Of a stretch of 64,000 nt of DNA, positions 34,001-40,360 are shown one piece after another. Every line of letters starts with the position of its first letter. The first letter of the stretch is position 1. This DNA is from Gymnothorax reevesii (lineage: Eukaryota > Chordata > Actinopteri > Anguilliformes > Muraenidae), in NCBI GenBank assembly GCA_029721435.1, contig CM056592.1, positions 35,847,611 to 35,911,610 on the forward strand, in the 5' to 3' direction. A model generated the notes under the pieces. The model saw nothing but the letters and a program-made list of their open reading frames with translations, was not told the DNA's origin and ran no database searches. A program made the position numbers and the translations under genes.

Positions 34001-36053
34001 ACAGCAGTTGCATCATGTGGACCCATATATTGGTCTGCCGGTTTTAATTATGTTAAGCAGCTTTCATAACCCTGGAATCCCATTTAATGATGCATTCTTC
34101 CCCCTGATGGTGTAGTGGCCTCACCTGAGGAATGTTCTGGTCTCCTGTGTGGTGACGCTGTAGTCCCTCTGCCTCTCAGGGCTCAGAAGCTGCCCCGCTT
34201 GCTCGTGGCCTCCTCTGATGGACATCTGTACATTTACAATGTGGACCCGCAAGACGGAGGCGAGTGCGTGCTGGTGAAAAAGCACAGGTGAGACTCTGAG
34301 TGTGATGCGAAGAGTGGACTGGAGTCTCCGCACTGAGGTTTGTTCCTCTTCAATTATACCTCTGGACGGCAGGCAGAATTACATTACACTAAGGCAATAT
34401 AAAAAAATGTAGTTGGTTAGCATCCCTGCCCACCCCAGAAAAACCCTCTTGCCTTTGATTCAAAAAAATTTCTATTCTAAAACAATCTGTTTAAATCGCA
34501 CCAAAAATAAAGCGAAGAAAATGCTCGGAATCCGTTGACGCGCCGCAGAAAATCCGTTCGGCTTTCAGTCAATGCACCACATACGGGTTCAGCAGATTTG
34601 ATGCTTTGTGTTAATGCATGCGCTAGTGATTTGGATATGTTGTGCTATTTGCATCTCAAACACCCATCATAATGGGAGAGAGACAAAAAAAAAAAACATA
34701 CCCTACCACCCCTGAAAATTGAAATGGGAAGGATGCAAACTAACTGATTTTTTTATATGGCTTTATTTAGTTGAGCTACTCACAGCTGATTTAGCAGGGG
34801 CCAGTCCTCTCTGGAGCAGTGTGGATTTAAAGGCTTTACCCAAGGGCCCAGTGGATGAACTGACATCTACACTGGTCCTTGAGCCACCAAGCCTCTTGAG
34901 TCAACACATTACCGTCGAGGCTTTGGGCCATGACTAACCCATAGCTATAGCTTGGCTTTAGGTAACACTATATGTTCTCAGCGGCTGTGTACCTTTCCTG
35001 TATGCTCTTCCCAGGCTGTTCGACTCTGAAGAGGACCAGGGGGACCTGGAGGAGTCGGAGGCCAGCGCGCCCCTCCCTGCCAACCAATCATACGCTGCCA
35101 CGGTTGCCATGCCCACGGGCCCACCCCCCTCTGCAGCTCTGATGGGTATGCTCGGCAGTATGCTAGGCTGACAGAGCAGGGACGACACAGCCAATAAAGA
35201 GCGACCACATCCTCTCTTACACTGACTCCACTTTACCTTTAAGAGATCACAAGACCCCTAACCCTGAGCTTTAAAAATAAGTTTAATTGTCCCAGACATG
35301 TCATGTGATTCTCAGGGCCAAATGGCAGGCGGCTGTGAATTCATGGGGCAGGTTCACTGGGAAACTCCTTTAATCGTTGATTCTAGACCAGGATTAAGTT
35401 TGTTGTGTGTCTGCAAAACTTGGCCCTGTGTCTAGTTATGTCACATACCTAAGCAGTTTCAAAAACCTGCCATTTCAATTTTATTATGGGTGTGTAAACT
35501 TCTTTTATCCACTGTGTATAGTTAACCCTTAAAGCGCCAAAGGCAGCATTTGCCGCTCACTGATACGATGAAATAAAATCGAAGCTTTTGAAAACCTATC
35601 ATGTGGCGACGTGCTGAAAAGAGCTTCCGCAGGGGACTGTGTGTGCTCTCCCGCTGGGGAGCTCTTTTCAACAAGTCGCCACATGATAGGTATTCAAAAG
35701 CTCAGGATATTTACATTTTTTAAGCGTTTGAAACTGATTTCGGCGCCCTAAGGGATAAGAAGGCGCAACAGTGCTGAAAATAATTTGACTGCCGTCAGAT
35801 TGCGTTTTAGCACGTTGAGCGCAGGTCCTCTCATTCAATGAAATATATTTTTTTCCGCAGTTTGTGCCATTGCTACTCGTGTCCGCGCATTACGGCGTGC
35901 AATGTTCGACTCTCCCTTCCACTCTCTCCAGGTTACTCCGAGGACGGAGGCATGAAGAAGGGCGAGGTGATCCCCGAACACGAGTTGGCCGCAGGACCTG
36001 TGTGTCTGGATGACGAGAACGAGTTTCCTCCCGTTAGCAGTCAGGATAATTAG
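948..36053 (+). CDS. wipi1: wipi1, WD-repeat phosphoinositide-interacting protein 1 (3' seven coding exons)
   Basis: WIPI1 is a PROPPIN: a seven-bladed WD40-like propeller that binds PI3P and PI(3,5)P2 on nascent autophagosomal membranes and acts early in autophagy. Seven exons are visible: 948-1040, 1178-1248, 10947-11054, 32593-32757, 34180-34287, 35015-35145 and 35932-36053. Phases match at every junction, giving 265 residues plus TAG. The hallmark FRRG lipid-binding motif is at 1229-1240. The C-terminal tail (GYSEDGG, then EVIPEHE and [10 protein letters not shown]) matches WIPI1 rather than WIPI2, from memory of the human proteins. About 180 N-terminal residues are upstream of the window. 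Two introns are swollen by mobile DNA: 1249-10946 (provirus and others) and 11055-32592 (LINE plus composite-repeat array). The neighbour on the opposite strand is arsg, as in human. All seven exons appear intact. Confidence 0.93.
1178..1248 (+). CDS. wipi1: wipi1 exon B carrying the FRRG motif
   Basis: 71 bp; enters in phase 0 and leaves after two bases of a codon (AAG AG|GTCAGA). It encodes [12 protein letters not shown] and then FEFRRGMK. The FRRG quartet (1229-1240) supplies the two arginines that, in PROPPINs, form two phosphoinositide pockets in blades 5 and 6. The donor is followed only 33 bp later by the provirus at 1282, so the native intron start is almost all displaced. Confidence 0.94.
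1277..1281. repeat. Left target-site duplication of the provirus (ATTGC)
   Basis: ATTGC directly precedes the left LTR and is repeated directly after the right LTR at 8242-8246. A 5-bp duplication fits integrase-mediated retroviral insertion. Confidence 0.85.
1282..1914 (-). repeat. LTR (3' LTR in proviral sense)
   Basis: 633 bp, starting TGTTAAAGGAA and ending TGATTCCACA on the plus strand. The same sequence recurs at 7609-8241 with no difference I noticed on reading both; a 60-codon open frame inside (1556-1738 and 7883-8065) is identical in the two. The frame has no recognised function and is probably chance. Confidence 0.92.
1915..1926 (-). promoter_or_regulatory. Polypurine tract of the provirus
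   Basis: On the minus strand a run reading ACAGGGGGGAAA ends exactly at the LTR. Retroviral plus-strand DNA synthesis is primed from such a purine tract next to the 3' LTR. Confidence 0.75.
1980..2469 (-). pseudogene. env: Retroviral envelope transmembrane-subunit remnant
   Basis: Two minus-strand frames (2469-2251 and 2207-1980) separated by a frame change resemble the end of a retroviral Env: a cysteine-containing ectodomain segment with a CTYIP-type motif, then a hydrophobic membrane span with clustered cysteines and a short cytoplasmic tail. It lies immediately upstream (proviral sense) of the polypurine tract and 3' LTR, the expected place for env. The surface subunit was not identified. 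The frame change and missing upstream part make it non-functional as it stands. Confidence 0.68.
2497..2893. repeat. Internal direct duplication in the provirus, copy 1
   Basis: Closely similar to 3331-3905: both begin ACTTTGATCCTTCGAACC and share long runs including GGCTGTCACCCACGTACCAC. Copy 2 has an extra stretch of roughly 190 bp at about 3508-3700. The protease-like fragment lies between the copies. Confidence 0.85.
2881..3210 (-). pseudogene. Retroviral aspartic protease-like fragment, out of order
   Basis: A 109-codon minus-strand frame contains a [15 protein letters not shown] pattern, typical of the C-terminal part of retroviral aspartic proteases. The catalytic DTG/DSG segment is not seen. 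In proviral sense it lies downstream of the integrase remnant, whereas protease should precede reverse transcriptase and integrase, so the interior is rearranged. It could instead be a captured fragment of a related element. Confidence 0.55.
3331..3905. repeat. Internal direct duplication in the provirus, copy 2
   Basis: Second copy of the 2497-2893 segment. It is interrupted by a GC-rich stretch at about 3508-3700 whose minus strand forms part of an 89-codon frame (3647-3378) of unknown nature. Confidence 0.85.
3906..4549. other. Provirus interior between integrase and duplicated segment
   Basis: No intact retroviral frame recognised. In proviral sense this is where the start of env would be expected. 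Confidence 0.4.
4550..5230 (-). pseudogene. pol: Retroviral integrase remnant (core and C-terminal domain)
   Basis: Read on the minus strand, the catalytic core is visible in pieces: a SDNGPEF segment near 5130-5110 (second catalytic aspartate) and a [11 protein letters not shown] segment near 5030-4995 (third catalytic residue, glutamate). The C-terminal domain follows near 4710-4570 with a GDWILVR start and a [14 protein letters not shown] end, as in gamma/epsilon-type integrases. The frames do not join: there are frame changes, and an AAT microsatellite (4787-4843) lies between core and C-terminal domain. The N-terminal zinc-binding domain and reverse transcriptase were not found. Confidence 0.75.
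4787..4843. repeat. AAT/ATA trinucleotide microsatellite
   Basis: About 57 bp of imperfect (AAT)n inside the integrase remnant, probably expanded after coding constraint was lost. Confidence 0.9.
5231..7589. other. Non-coding provirus interior between primer site and integrase
   Basis: About 2.4 kb where gag, protease and reverse transcriptase would be expected in a full provirus. The sequence is AT-rich, has no frame above about 80 codons and none resembling retroviral proteins. Bases 7350-7589, next to the primer site, look like a leader and include a possible minus-strand donor (GGTGAGTGA). A short CA-rich microsatellite is at 7035-7072. The AT-rich part may be non-viral filler or a very decayed segment. 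Confidence 0.55.
7590..7607 (-). promoter_or_regulatory. tRNA-Pro-type primer-binding site
   Basis: The minus strand reads TGGGGGCTCGTCCGGGAT one base after the LTR end. This equals the tRNA-Pro primer site known from murine leukaemia-type gammaretroviruses. It fixes the orientation of the provirus. Confidence 0.9.
7609..8241 (-). repeat. LTR (5' LTR in proviral sense)
   Basis: 633 bp, apparently identical to 1282-1914. Its inner edge abuts the primer-binding site; its outer edge abuts the ATTGC duplication at 8242-8246. Confidence 0.92.
8242..8246. repeat. Right target-site duplication of the provirus (ATTGC)
   Basis: Matches 1277-1281 exactly. Joining the flanks gives the pre-insertion intron sequence CTTATTGCCAAG. 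Confidence 0.85.
8467..8796 (+). mobile_element. tRNA-derived SINE with V-SINE-like core
   Basis: A tRNA-like head (GGTGGCATAGTGGTTAGCAC as A-box region; GGTTCGAATCC as B box at about 8524) is followed by a conserved central domain (GTGGAGTTTGCATGTTCTCC, then GTGGGTTTCCGCTGGGTACT) known from vertebrate V-SINEs and shark HE1-type SINEs. It ends in GGTTCAATAAAGTATATCTTATC, a LINE-like tail. Pol III would start at the head. This copy is an intronic insertion with no gene function. Family name is from recall. Confidence 0.85.
8797..9291. other. wipi1 intron, no recognised feature
   Basis: Between the SINE and the next element. No exon-like or repeat structure was recognised. Confidence 0.5.
9292..10256. 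mobile_element. Non-autonomous DNA transposon with CCCCTTTT ends (hAT-like, tentative)
   Basis: The left end, CCCCTTTTCCACC followed by AACCTGGTGCTAGAGCC, is mirrored at the right end by inverted GGTTCC/CTGG-rich sequence ending GGGGGGGAAAAGGGG. Further GAACCAG- and GGAGCTGGTGC-like pieces occur in both ends. The interior has no transposase frame. The 8-bp flanks do not match cleanly, so the superfamily is uncertain. Confidence 0.6.
10375..10628. mobile_element. Palindromic MITE-like repeat with about 60-bp inverted arms
   Basis: The left arm (ATCTGCACACTGGATTAAAG, then GCAACGTTTT and TCTTCATCAG) is mirrored by the right arm (CTGATGAAG, then GAAACGTTGCATCAATAAAG and CTTTAATCCAGTGTGCAGAT). 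The spacer contains a second short inverted pair around TAGGCAGGTATCTACCTAG. The single strand could fold into a long hairpin. No coding capacity. Confidence 0.8.
10947..11054 (+). CDS. wipi1: wipi1 exon C
   Basis: 108 bp between CTGTGCAG and GTACTC; completes a split Arg codon and ends after two bases of the next split codon. Encodes [28 protein letters not shown], the WIPI blade after FRRG. The [12 protein letters not shown] run is diagnostic of WIPI1/2. Confidence 0.93.
11055..12650. other. wipi1 intron, no recognised feature
   Basis: Single-copy-looking intronic sequence with a purine-rich patch near 11880-11910 and a poly-A run at 12291-12303. No exon, RNA gene or bounded mobile element was recognised. 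Confidence 0.5.
12746..13279 (+). pseudogene. LINE ORF1 with SGNH/GDSL esterase domain (CR1/L2-like)
   Basis: A 177-codon frame encodes an SGNH-hydrolase fold: [11 protein letters not shown] near residue 12 (block I, nucleophile Ser), VHVGTNDIG near residue 66 (block III region) and [11 protein letters not shown] near residue 153 (block V Asp and His). Esterase domains of this kind occur in ORF1 proteins of CR1/L2-type LINEs, where they are thought to aid lipid or nucleoprotein interactions. The frame opens upstream of the first Met and may be a fragment of a longer ORF1. It is followed by an endonuclease in other frames, so it belongs to the decayed LINE. The triad residues remain, but there is no sign of host use. 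Confidence 0.8.
13500..13948 (+). pseudogene. LINE apurinic-type endonuclease domain, part 1
   Basis: Broken frames read [25 protein letters not shown] and [11 protein letters not shown] in order, the signature blocks of the APE-type endonuclease of CR1/L2 LINEs. Frame changes separate the blocks. The domain is cut at 13948 by a Tc1-like transposon and resumes at 15547. Confidence 0.85.
13949..15546 (+). mobile_element. Tc1-like DNA transposon inserted in the LINE endonuclease
   Basis: The inverted ends begin CCCAAAACCAGTGAAGTTGG and end with its mirror CCAACTTCACTGGTTTTGGG. Inversion continues inward for well over 50 bp (GTAAATCGTAAATAAAAACA versus TGTTTTTATTTACGATTTAC). It holds one transposase gene of DDE type with two nonsense codons. 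The LINE reading resumes beyond the right end. An immediate TA dinucleotide duplication is not evident at these edges. Confidence 0.9.
14307..15346 (+). pseudogene. Tc1-like transposase with two in-frame nonsense codons
   Basis: One reading frame runs from ATG at 14307 through an N-terminal paired-type helix-turn-helix ([20 protein letters not shown]) to the catalytic domain. There, [14 protein letters not shown] and SPDLSPIEN carry the three acidic residues of the DD34E triad. TAA at 14355-14357 and TGA at 15024-15026 interrupt it; no frameshift is needed between the blocks. The usual stop after GDATLW is altered, so the frame reads on to 15425. Intact otherwise, so it died fairly recently compared with the surrounding LINE. 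Confidence 0.88.
15547..15607 (+). pseudogene. LINE endonuclease domain, part 2
   Basis: Reads [15 protein letters not shown], the continuation of the endonuclease between the Tc1-like element and the inverted composite repeat at 15608. In intact relatives this leads into a conserved GN-LDLVLTN segment, which is found at 18282 after the repeat. Confidence 0.8.
15608..18281 (-). repeat. Composite repeat, single inverted copy (block 1)
   Basis: 2.67 kb, starting AGGGCCCGAGCACCGACCGG and ending GCTTGCAGCTTTAA; it is the reverse complement of the copies at 18699-31065. GCTCTATAGCGCC marks recur at about 15862, 16150, 17056 and 17963, giving two internal units of about 0.91 kb plus a 0.29-kb terminal spacing. 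A CTT tract (15698-15723) and the hairpin module (15608-15690) sit at the left, which is the 3' end in array orientation. It splits the LINE precisely, but no long target duplication is visible: left flank AGGTAATT, right flank TTTTAGAC. No protein homology was recognised. Confidence 0.85.
18282..18698 (+). pseudogene. LINE fragment between two composite-repeat blocks (endonuclease end)
   Basis: In successive frames it reads [19 protein letters not shown], the C-terminal block of the LINE endonuclease with its GTSDH motif, then a decayed linker toward reverse transcriptase. It is collinear with 15547-15607 on the left and 31066 on the right, so all pieces belong to one LINE insertion. Confidence 0.8.
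18691..18698. repeat. Left 8-bp target duplication of the array (AATGAGAA)
   Basis: LINE-derived octamer immediately left of the first array copy; identical octamer at 31066-31073. Confidence 0.75.
18699..21286 (+). repeat. Array copy 1 (2.59 kb, two internal units)
   Basis: GCGCTATAGAGCC marks at about 19006, 19917, 20826 and 21115 give spacings near 911, 909 and 289 bp. Ends in an AAG tract (21260-21285) without the hairpin module present in the other copies, so it is 3'-truncated relative to them. Confidence 0.85.
21287..24935 (+). repeat. Array copy 2 (3.65 kb, three internal units)
   Basis: Marks at about 21597, 22510, 23428, 24332 and 24609. The 3' end carries an AAG tract followed by two tandem hairpin modules (about 24773-24840 and 24841-24935). 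Very similar to copy 3 throughout. Confidence 0.87.
24773..24935. repeat. Hairpin-forming subterminal modules of the composite repeat
   Basis: Each module reads AATAAAAATCCCATC, then AACAATAGGTTCCTC, then GC-rich inverted repeats: GGTGCCAGGACCC pairs with GGGCCCTGGCACC (one mismatch) around a GTTCC loop, and GCACCG pairs with CGGTGC two bases apart. It finishes TCGGGCCCTAA. Two tandem modules here, two at 30919-31065, one at 28433-28489, and the inverse at 15608-15690. Such terminal stem-loops recall the 3' hairpin of rolling-circle elements, but the 8-bp duplication and the absence of a TC start argue against a simple Helitron. Confidence 0.7.
24936..28489 (+). repeat. Array copy 3 (3.55 kb, three internal units)
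   Basis: Marks at about 25246, 26160, 27078, 27988 and 28270. Only one shortened hairpin module at the 3' end (28433-28489). Small differences from copy 2 only, such as a 12-bp repeat-length change near 28180, point to a recent tandem duplication of one 3.6-kb copy. Confidence 0.87.
28490..31065 (+). repeat. Array copy 4 (2.58 kb, two internal units, one shortened)
   Basis: Marks at about 28796, 29563, 30468 and 30757. The first unit is shortened by roughly 150 bp near 28852: the part with the ACTTCCTGTTTGGC motif is missing. Ends with two hairpin modules (about 30919-30975 and 30976-31065). Confidence 0.85.
31066..32176 (+). pseudogene. LINE reverse transcriptase domain (CR1/L2-like)
   Basis: Broken frames carry the RT blocks in order: KAAGLDG near 31385, [18 protein letters not shown] near 31460-31510, [10 protein letters not shown] near 31590, [11 protein letters not shown] near 31690 (first catalytic Asp), [10 protein letters not shown] near 31860 and [10 protein letters not shown] near 31935 (the catalytic Asp pair). 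EKDLGVIVD closes the domain near 32140. There are several stops and frame changes. This is the 3' end of the LINE whose ORF1 starts near 12746; the 3' tail is not recognisable after 32176. Confidence 0.87.
32177..32592. other. wipi1 intron end, unclassified
   Basis: Begins with a T-rich tract (about 32182) where the LINE reading breaks off. Two AGAATGTTTTTTGTCG-like pieces near 32419 and 32445 form a short imperfect repeat. A pyrimidine tract with TCTCTCTCCCAG precedes the next exon. Confidence 0.4.
32593..32757 (+). CDS. wipi1: wipi1 exon D
   Basis: 165 bp between CTCTCTCCCAG and GTGAGTGG. Encodes [20 protein letters not shown], then [21 protein letters not shown] and NICALAT. The KMF-AA-NYLP-QV-MM-QDRAFAT-RLN pattern is that of WIPI1/2 blade 6 and its CD-loop region, which inserts into membranes in PROPPINs. 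It is 416 bp downstream of the LINE and is intact. Confidence 0.94.
33067..33940 (-). mobile_element. Internally deleted Tc1-like transposon
   Basis: Inverted ends: CAGCAGGGAAAATAAGTATT at the left and its imperfect mirror AATAATTATTTTCTCTGCTT at the right, each followed inward by the fish Tc1 subterminal pattern (TTTTCACCAGATGTTGGTAA left; TCGACATCTGGTGAAAATG right). At about 0.87 kb it has lost most of its gene. Lies in the intron between wipi1 exons D and E. Confidence 0.85.
33355..33558 (-). pseudogene. N-terminal fragment of a Tc1-like transposase
   Basis: The minus strand starts MGRSKECT at 33552 and, after a frame change, reads [20 protein letters not shown], the second helix-turn-helix of a paired-like DNA-binding domain. 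The catalytic domain is deleted. Confidence 0.75.
34180..34287 (+). CDS. wipi1: wipi1 exon E
   Basis: 108 bp between GCCTCTCAG and GTGAGACTC. Encodes [18 protein letters not shown] and [10 protein letters not shown], the seventh blade, nearly as in human WIPI1. A split Thr codon joins it to exon D and a split Arg codon to exon F. Confidence 0.95.
34288..35014. other. wipi1 intron, no recognised feature
   Basis: Contains a poly-A run at 34687-34697. No mobile element boundaries recognised. Confidence 0.5.
35015..35145 (+). CDS. wipi1: wipi1 exon F (acidic linker)
   Basis: 131 bp between CTCTTCCCAG and GTATGCTC. Encodes an acidic, low-complexity linker ([17 protein letters not shown]) and NQSYAATVA, the conserved WIPI1 stretch before the C-terminal tail. 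If the intron were retained, the frame would stop at TGA 35169-35171 after a short GMLGSMLG end. Confidence 0.92.
35522..35758. mobile_element. Palindromic piggyBac-like MITE, copy a
   Basis: Starts TTAACCCTTAAAGCGCC and ends GGCGCCCTAAGGG. The central inverted arms (TTGAAAACCTATCATGTGGC, mirrored by GCCACATGATAGG) flank a GAGCTCTTTTCA loop region. Lies in the last wipi1 intron. Confidence 0.85.
35932..36053 (+). CDS. wipi1: wipi1 exon G (last coding exon)
   Basis: Acceptor CTCTCTCCAG; 40 codons plus TAG at 36051-36053. The tail [18 protein letters not shown], then [10 protein letters not shown] is nearly the human WIPI1 C-terminus. It differs from WIPI2, which settles the paralogue assignment. 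Confidence 0.96.
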
Positions 36054-37215
36054 CGCTCGCCTCGGTCCGCGGGCACAGCTGACAGCTGCTCCTGGCCCCT
36101 CCCACGGCGTATAATTCCCTGGAGAGCAGGTGCAGTGCTCAGGAGGAGATGCGACCCAGCGTGTTTACTTAAATAGGGCGACACAACCAAAGCAAGCCTG
36201 ACCTGTAGACATAACACAATTCTCGCGCTGCATCGACTGCGCGCTGATCTGACTGAGACTTCCTGTTTGTTGCACGCTCAGTGCGCAGGGAAAACAGAAT
36301 TAATGCACATTTTTCTGGCGACTGACTCAGATTTCCCTTGACAATGCCTCCGACACGAACTCTAATTTTAGTTCAGTCGGTTGCAGGAAGGTTCATAAAC
36401 ATTTCTAACCCGTATGCACGGCCGGCAGAAGAAGGAATTAAACAGGAAGGCTTTTCAGTTCAACTGGCTACTGCGGCTGAATTGAATTGTTTTGTCTCGC
36501 TGTTGTATAATACCAGCAGTAACTTGAAAGGTTGATGACGCATTTCTTGGCTGAAACACAGAAGTACGTTCCATAATTGAGTTCTAGCAACTTACATTTT
36601 AACATTATAAGTAATATACATGAACAAAAGTTCTTGTGAATGCCTTTTGTCTTACACTCTTTCTGTTTTGGCCGGCTGTTAAGAATTTCGGGGGTTCTTC
36701 TGCAGTAAATGCAGTGTGAGAGAAGTCTGGAGTCACTTTAGCATACAACAGTGAACCCTTTTCAAAGACGCTCTGTGAGAGTAGCTTATTACACAAACTG
36801 ACCTGTTATACAGGGACACATATAGCATGACTGACTGAGCCACGGTAGCGATCTACTTAGCAAAGGTTAATAATGTCTTTGCGTATGACAGCCAGTTCGG
36901 CTCACGGAGAGATGAAGCCGTGGTACCGTATTATACAGTGCCAGTGGTACAGGGAAACATTAAATATTAACCAACCATATTCAGTGTTTATGTTGTGACA
37001 TAACCCAGTATTGAAGTCCATTGTAATGTCGCCTCCATGTAAGATTTACAGTGGGAGTGAAGTATTGTCCCCTGGGCCATTGATTTAAAATGAGAAATGT
37101 GAAGTACTCTAGACAATTTAGAACAGTGTTTATTTAATTTTTTTTATAAATGATTTGCAGTCTCCATTTAAAGCAGGCCTCAATGCAATTGTGAGTCTAC
37201 AGGCTTTAGGCCTTA
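36054..37215. other. wipi1 3' untranslated and downstream region
   Basis: Follows the wipi1 stop codon. A possible ATTAAA signal is at 36437-36442; a canonical AATAAA first appears at 37235 inside a MITE and again at 37647. The true cleavage site cannot be chosen from sequence alone. Confidence 0.4.
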
Positions 37216-37374
37216 TTAACCCTTAGAGCGCTGAAATAAATTTAAAAAATATATACATTTCATTATCTTGTACTGTTGAAAACCTAACATGTCGTGATAG
37301 GTTTTCAACAGCTTTGATTTCGATATCTTACATCACTGAGCAACAATAGCTGCATTTAGCGCTCTAAGGGGTAA
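37216..37374. mobile_element. Palindromic piggyBac-like MITE, copy b
   Basis: TTAACCCTTAGAGCGCTGAA at the left and TTTAGCGCTCTAAGGGGTAA at the right; the inner arms are GTTGAAAACCTAACATG and its mirror. Shorter centre than copies a and c. Confidence 0.88.
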
Positions 37375-37799
37375 GATGATATTAACTGCAACACTATCCT
37401 GGATATTTTACTTGTATAAATATATTTGTGTAAAAAAATCCTTCGGAATACCAAAAATTAATAATCTCTAGGGCAGGGCTTAAAGAATGACAAAACGTGG
37501 TCCGAGCGGTTTTTTTTTTTTTTGCAAGAACAATTTTATGAAAATATTTACTGAAGGACCCACTCTCCAAGCAGACAGACATTTTAATGTTAACCTTAAA
37601 GGTTAAATATAAAGCGGCAAAAATGAAATGCATTATTTACTCTGTAAATAAAGCTTCTAATGTGGCACCTTTTAAACTTGCTACCCAAACATGCTTTCAT
37701 TTGTGAATGAGGTTTGGTAACTTAACACAAATAGCCCATTTAAAGTTATTTGGGTTATTCCTTGAAAAATAAATCAGCCCCTGCTACCTGAGCCACATT

Positions 37800-38085
37800 A
37801 AACAACTGAAATATATTTAACAAAGCCGTGCAAAATTTCACCTTCATATGAATATTTTCTGAGTTAGACCCCCCAGAGTACATACGGCGGAGTCAAAATT
37901 TCACGCTTTTTAATTTGCATTTACAAAGTTACGAGGGCTCAAAAATGCCAGAAAAAATAATGTGAATTCTGAAGTGACATTTTGACTCGGCCATATGTAC
38001 TTTGAGAGTCTGTAACTCAGAAAATATTCATAAAATGAGGGCAACATTTTGCAAGGCTTCATTAAATATATCAAAGTTACTGCAA
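37800..38085. mobile_element. Palindromic MITE-like repeat with long imperfect arms
   Basis: The left arm (TTAACAAAGCCGTGCAAAAT, then GAATATTTTCTGAGTTAGAC and CGGAGTCAAAAT) is mirrored at the right (ATTTTGACTCGG, GTAACTCAGAAAATATTC and GCAAGGCTTCATTAAATA). The arms are about 110 bp with a 70-bp centre. No coding capacity. Confidence 0.8.
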
Positions 38086-39381
38086 AATAAAAATGAGCTA
38101 ATTCCAAGGTGACAGGTGGGAACTTTTTTTCAGAATTGGTTGATTTTATATGGAATGATCCATTATACATAATAATGCCTGTACAGAGAAAAGCAAATTG
38201 CATTCTTGTAAATCTGCAACAAAGACTGAAACGCTTAAGTCCATCTGGTCTTCAATGCAGCGACCATTTAAGTAACAAAAGCATATTTCAATTTCATTGG
38301 TCACATCCTTAAAACTAATTTTAGTGAACCAGCATTTTATATTGCAGTACATTTATTGGTGATGGCCGTTCTATTGAAACCATGGACCAAGATAATGGTC
38401 TGAAGGCAAGTTCTAAACCAACTTTTATCAATACTGAAAACAGTAAGATCAGTAACACATTAGTGAAAAAATTAATTAGATGTTTAGACTTGGTTCATTT
38501 GAACAGATTTTAAGGTGAAGGGGAAATCAAGGTTTCTATGGCTGTTTGCCAGATGTAAAGCCCCTCCATCCTCCACGATAACCACAGCAAAAGTGAAGTT
38601 CTTGGGGACAGGGCAACACTGTTCTTCTGAGTTCCCTTCACAGGATAAAATGCGCTTGCAGGCGTGCCACCCGAAATCACTAAATTAACACAACTGTAGC
38701 CAATAACAGAAAATGATGTCCAGCAGTGCCTTCCTCCAGGTCTAGAGGGATATCCGAAAATAACGCTGAGTACAGAGGTTATGAGCGGAGTAGAATGAAG
38801 GCGATAAATGCCTTTACGGGAAACAAGGTTGTAAAAGTGAGATGGATTTAGGGCCATAAGACAGCGTGTTAAAGGTGAAGTAGTCAATCAGGCCTACACA
38901 AATGTGTGACACGGAGCAGTCAGTAATGACTGAAGTTTCAAGGAGATGAGATTTGGTTGGCTGAGGGAAGGATCGAGGGCCTACGACAGACCATGTGATT
39001 GGATAAGGCCGGCTATGCCTAAGAAAGGATGAATGAGCTTAACTGCAGCATTCTCCTATCCAATGTGCAAGTGAATGGACTGAAATTAAGGATTTCCTCA
39101 GCATTTATTCCAGTGTTATTTCATAGAGAACTGACCCACTTGAATTCTCATCCTTTATGTTGTTCAAGTATTGGATACATGTTGGCGTTTGTATCTGTGT
39201 ACTGATGTTCATAACTTGTTTTGTGTGTGCCAACAATGTCGACAAACCATTCAAATGATTTTGGCAGTTGTGCAACACCAAAATGACGACAATAAAGAAT
39301 TAACTGCAGTGTAATTAAATTGATGCATATCACATTTTTCCTGTGCCTTTTTTTAATGACTGTTTCTACATGATTAGCATA
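38086..39381. other. Intergenic region between wipi1 and arsg, unclassified
   Basis: A 125-codon minus-strand frame at 38887-38510 has no recognised similarity and no neighbouring exon context, so it is not called as a gene. Confidence 0.45.
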
Positions 39382-39718
39382 AAGCCCAACGCCCACTGGA
39401 AGCGTGAGACACGCGTCAAAAAATGGTTACATTAATTTCAATGGAGCAACGCCCACTGACATGTGTCGACGTGCGTCAGGTTTTTACTTTTCGCCACTGC
39501 TCAATTTTTACTATTTGCCAGTGCAGAATTTCTGAAGACCCCCCCCCCAAAAAAAAAAAATTAAACATCGTCTTGTTTAATATTTTGAGATTGACACTCA
39601 TGGCTTCTCGGTCGAGCTGACAGCTGTCAATGTTGACGCGGCTGACGCTTTCAGTGGGCATCAGGCATTAAGGCAACGTTCGAAGTTTGACGCGCCGCGA
39701 CCAGTGGGCGTTGGGCTT
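39382..39718. mobile_element. Short TIR element with AAGCCCAACGCCCACTGG ends
   Basis: Left end AAGCCCAACGCCCACTGG and right end CCAGTGGGCGTTGGGCTT are perfect inverted repeats of 18 bp. A second inverted pair (AACGCCCACTGACATGTGTC at about 39450; CTTTCAGTGGGCATCAGGC at 39649) lies inside. An A-rich tract with a C-run occurs at 39540-39560. Non-coding, superfamily unknown. Confidence 0.85.
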
Positions 39719-40156
39719 AAAGAGCCGGGAGCTAAAGCTGGGTGGAGAAGAATGAGGTCACCAGCTTTATGTTCATGTTTCTGCTCATTTAATGTCTGAC
39801 ATACCGGAGCGGATTCACAATGAGGCAGAGAAAAACCAACGCAACCTGGAGTTAGCATCTTCACCGCCTCATGTCATGACAGTAAAATAATGCATATATA
39901 ACAGCATCTGGCTTCCTCAGTAAAAACACCTTCGCGTGGTTTAGTGCAGGTCTCAACTGTAGTAAAAATGATACATTATTTGCCTGGTTCTCTCAGTGGA
40001 AGATGTGAAAAGATCAATAAATCTGTCATACCGCACACAACGGTTTACTGTTGTCCCAGACTGACTGTACCCCGTACGCAAGCAACTAAACTTGCATGAA
40101 GTAAGACGCTCTAAAACGAAGTCTGACACTACATAGCAATACTGATCCAAACAGAC
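39719..40156. other. Intergenic, no recognised feature
   Basis: No repeats or exon-like reading noticed. Confidence 0.45.
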
Positions 40157-40360
40157 TTATGCATAATACAAATAATGCCAATTTTCACCTGCAGTGTATG
40201 ATTCTATTTAATGTTTTATAACTCAGAATTTGTGTCACAGAGACTGGGAAATTATTATTCCAGTGAAGCAAGACATTTGGAAAAACAACTCCAGAATTAT
40301 TTAGCAATTAAATTTCAGAAATGATGCACACCAGTGTCTAAATTTGTGCAATGGGGTTAA
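40157..40360. mobile_element. Second TTAA-type MITE family, copy 1
   Basis: About 200 bp closely related to 57152-57362: shared ATACAAATAATGCCAATTTT-type start, TTTATAACTCAGAATTTGTG centre and ACACCAGTGTCTAAAT end. The right end reads TGCAATGGGGTTAA, mirroring the TTAACCCCTTTGCGCA start of the other copy. Confidence 0.75.

Noticed and set aside
948..36053. WIPI2 instead of WIPI1
   Set aside because: The C-terminal tail and the EVIPEHE...[10 protein letters not shown] block match WIPI1, and the neighbour arsg is the WIPI1 neighbour in human.
38510..38887. 125-codon minus-strand frame between the two genes
   Set aside because: No recognisable domain, no codon or splice context; compatible with chance in a 64-kb window.
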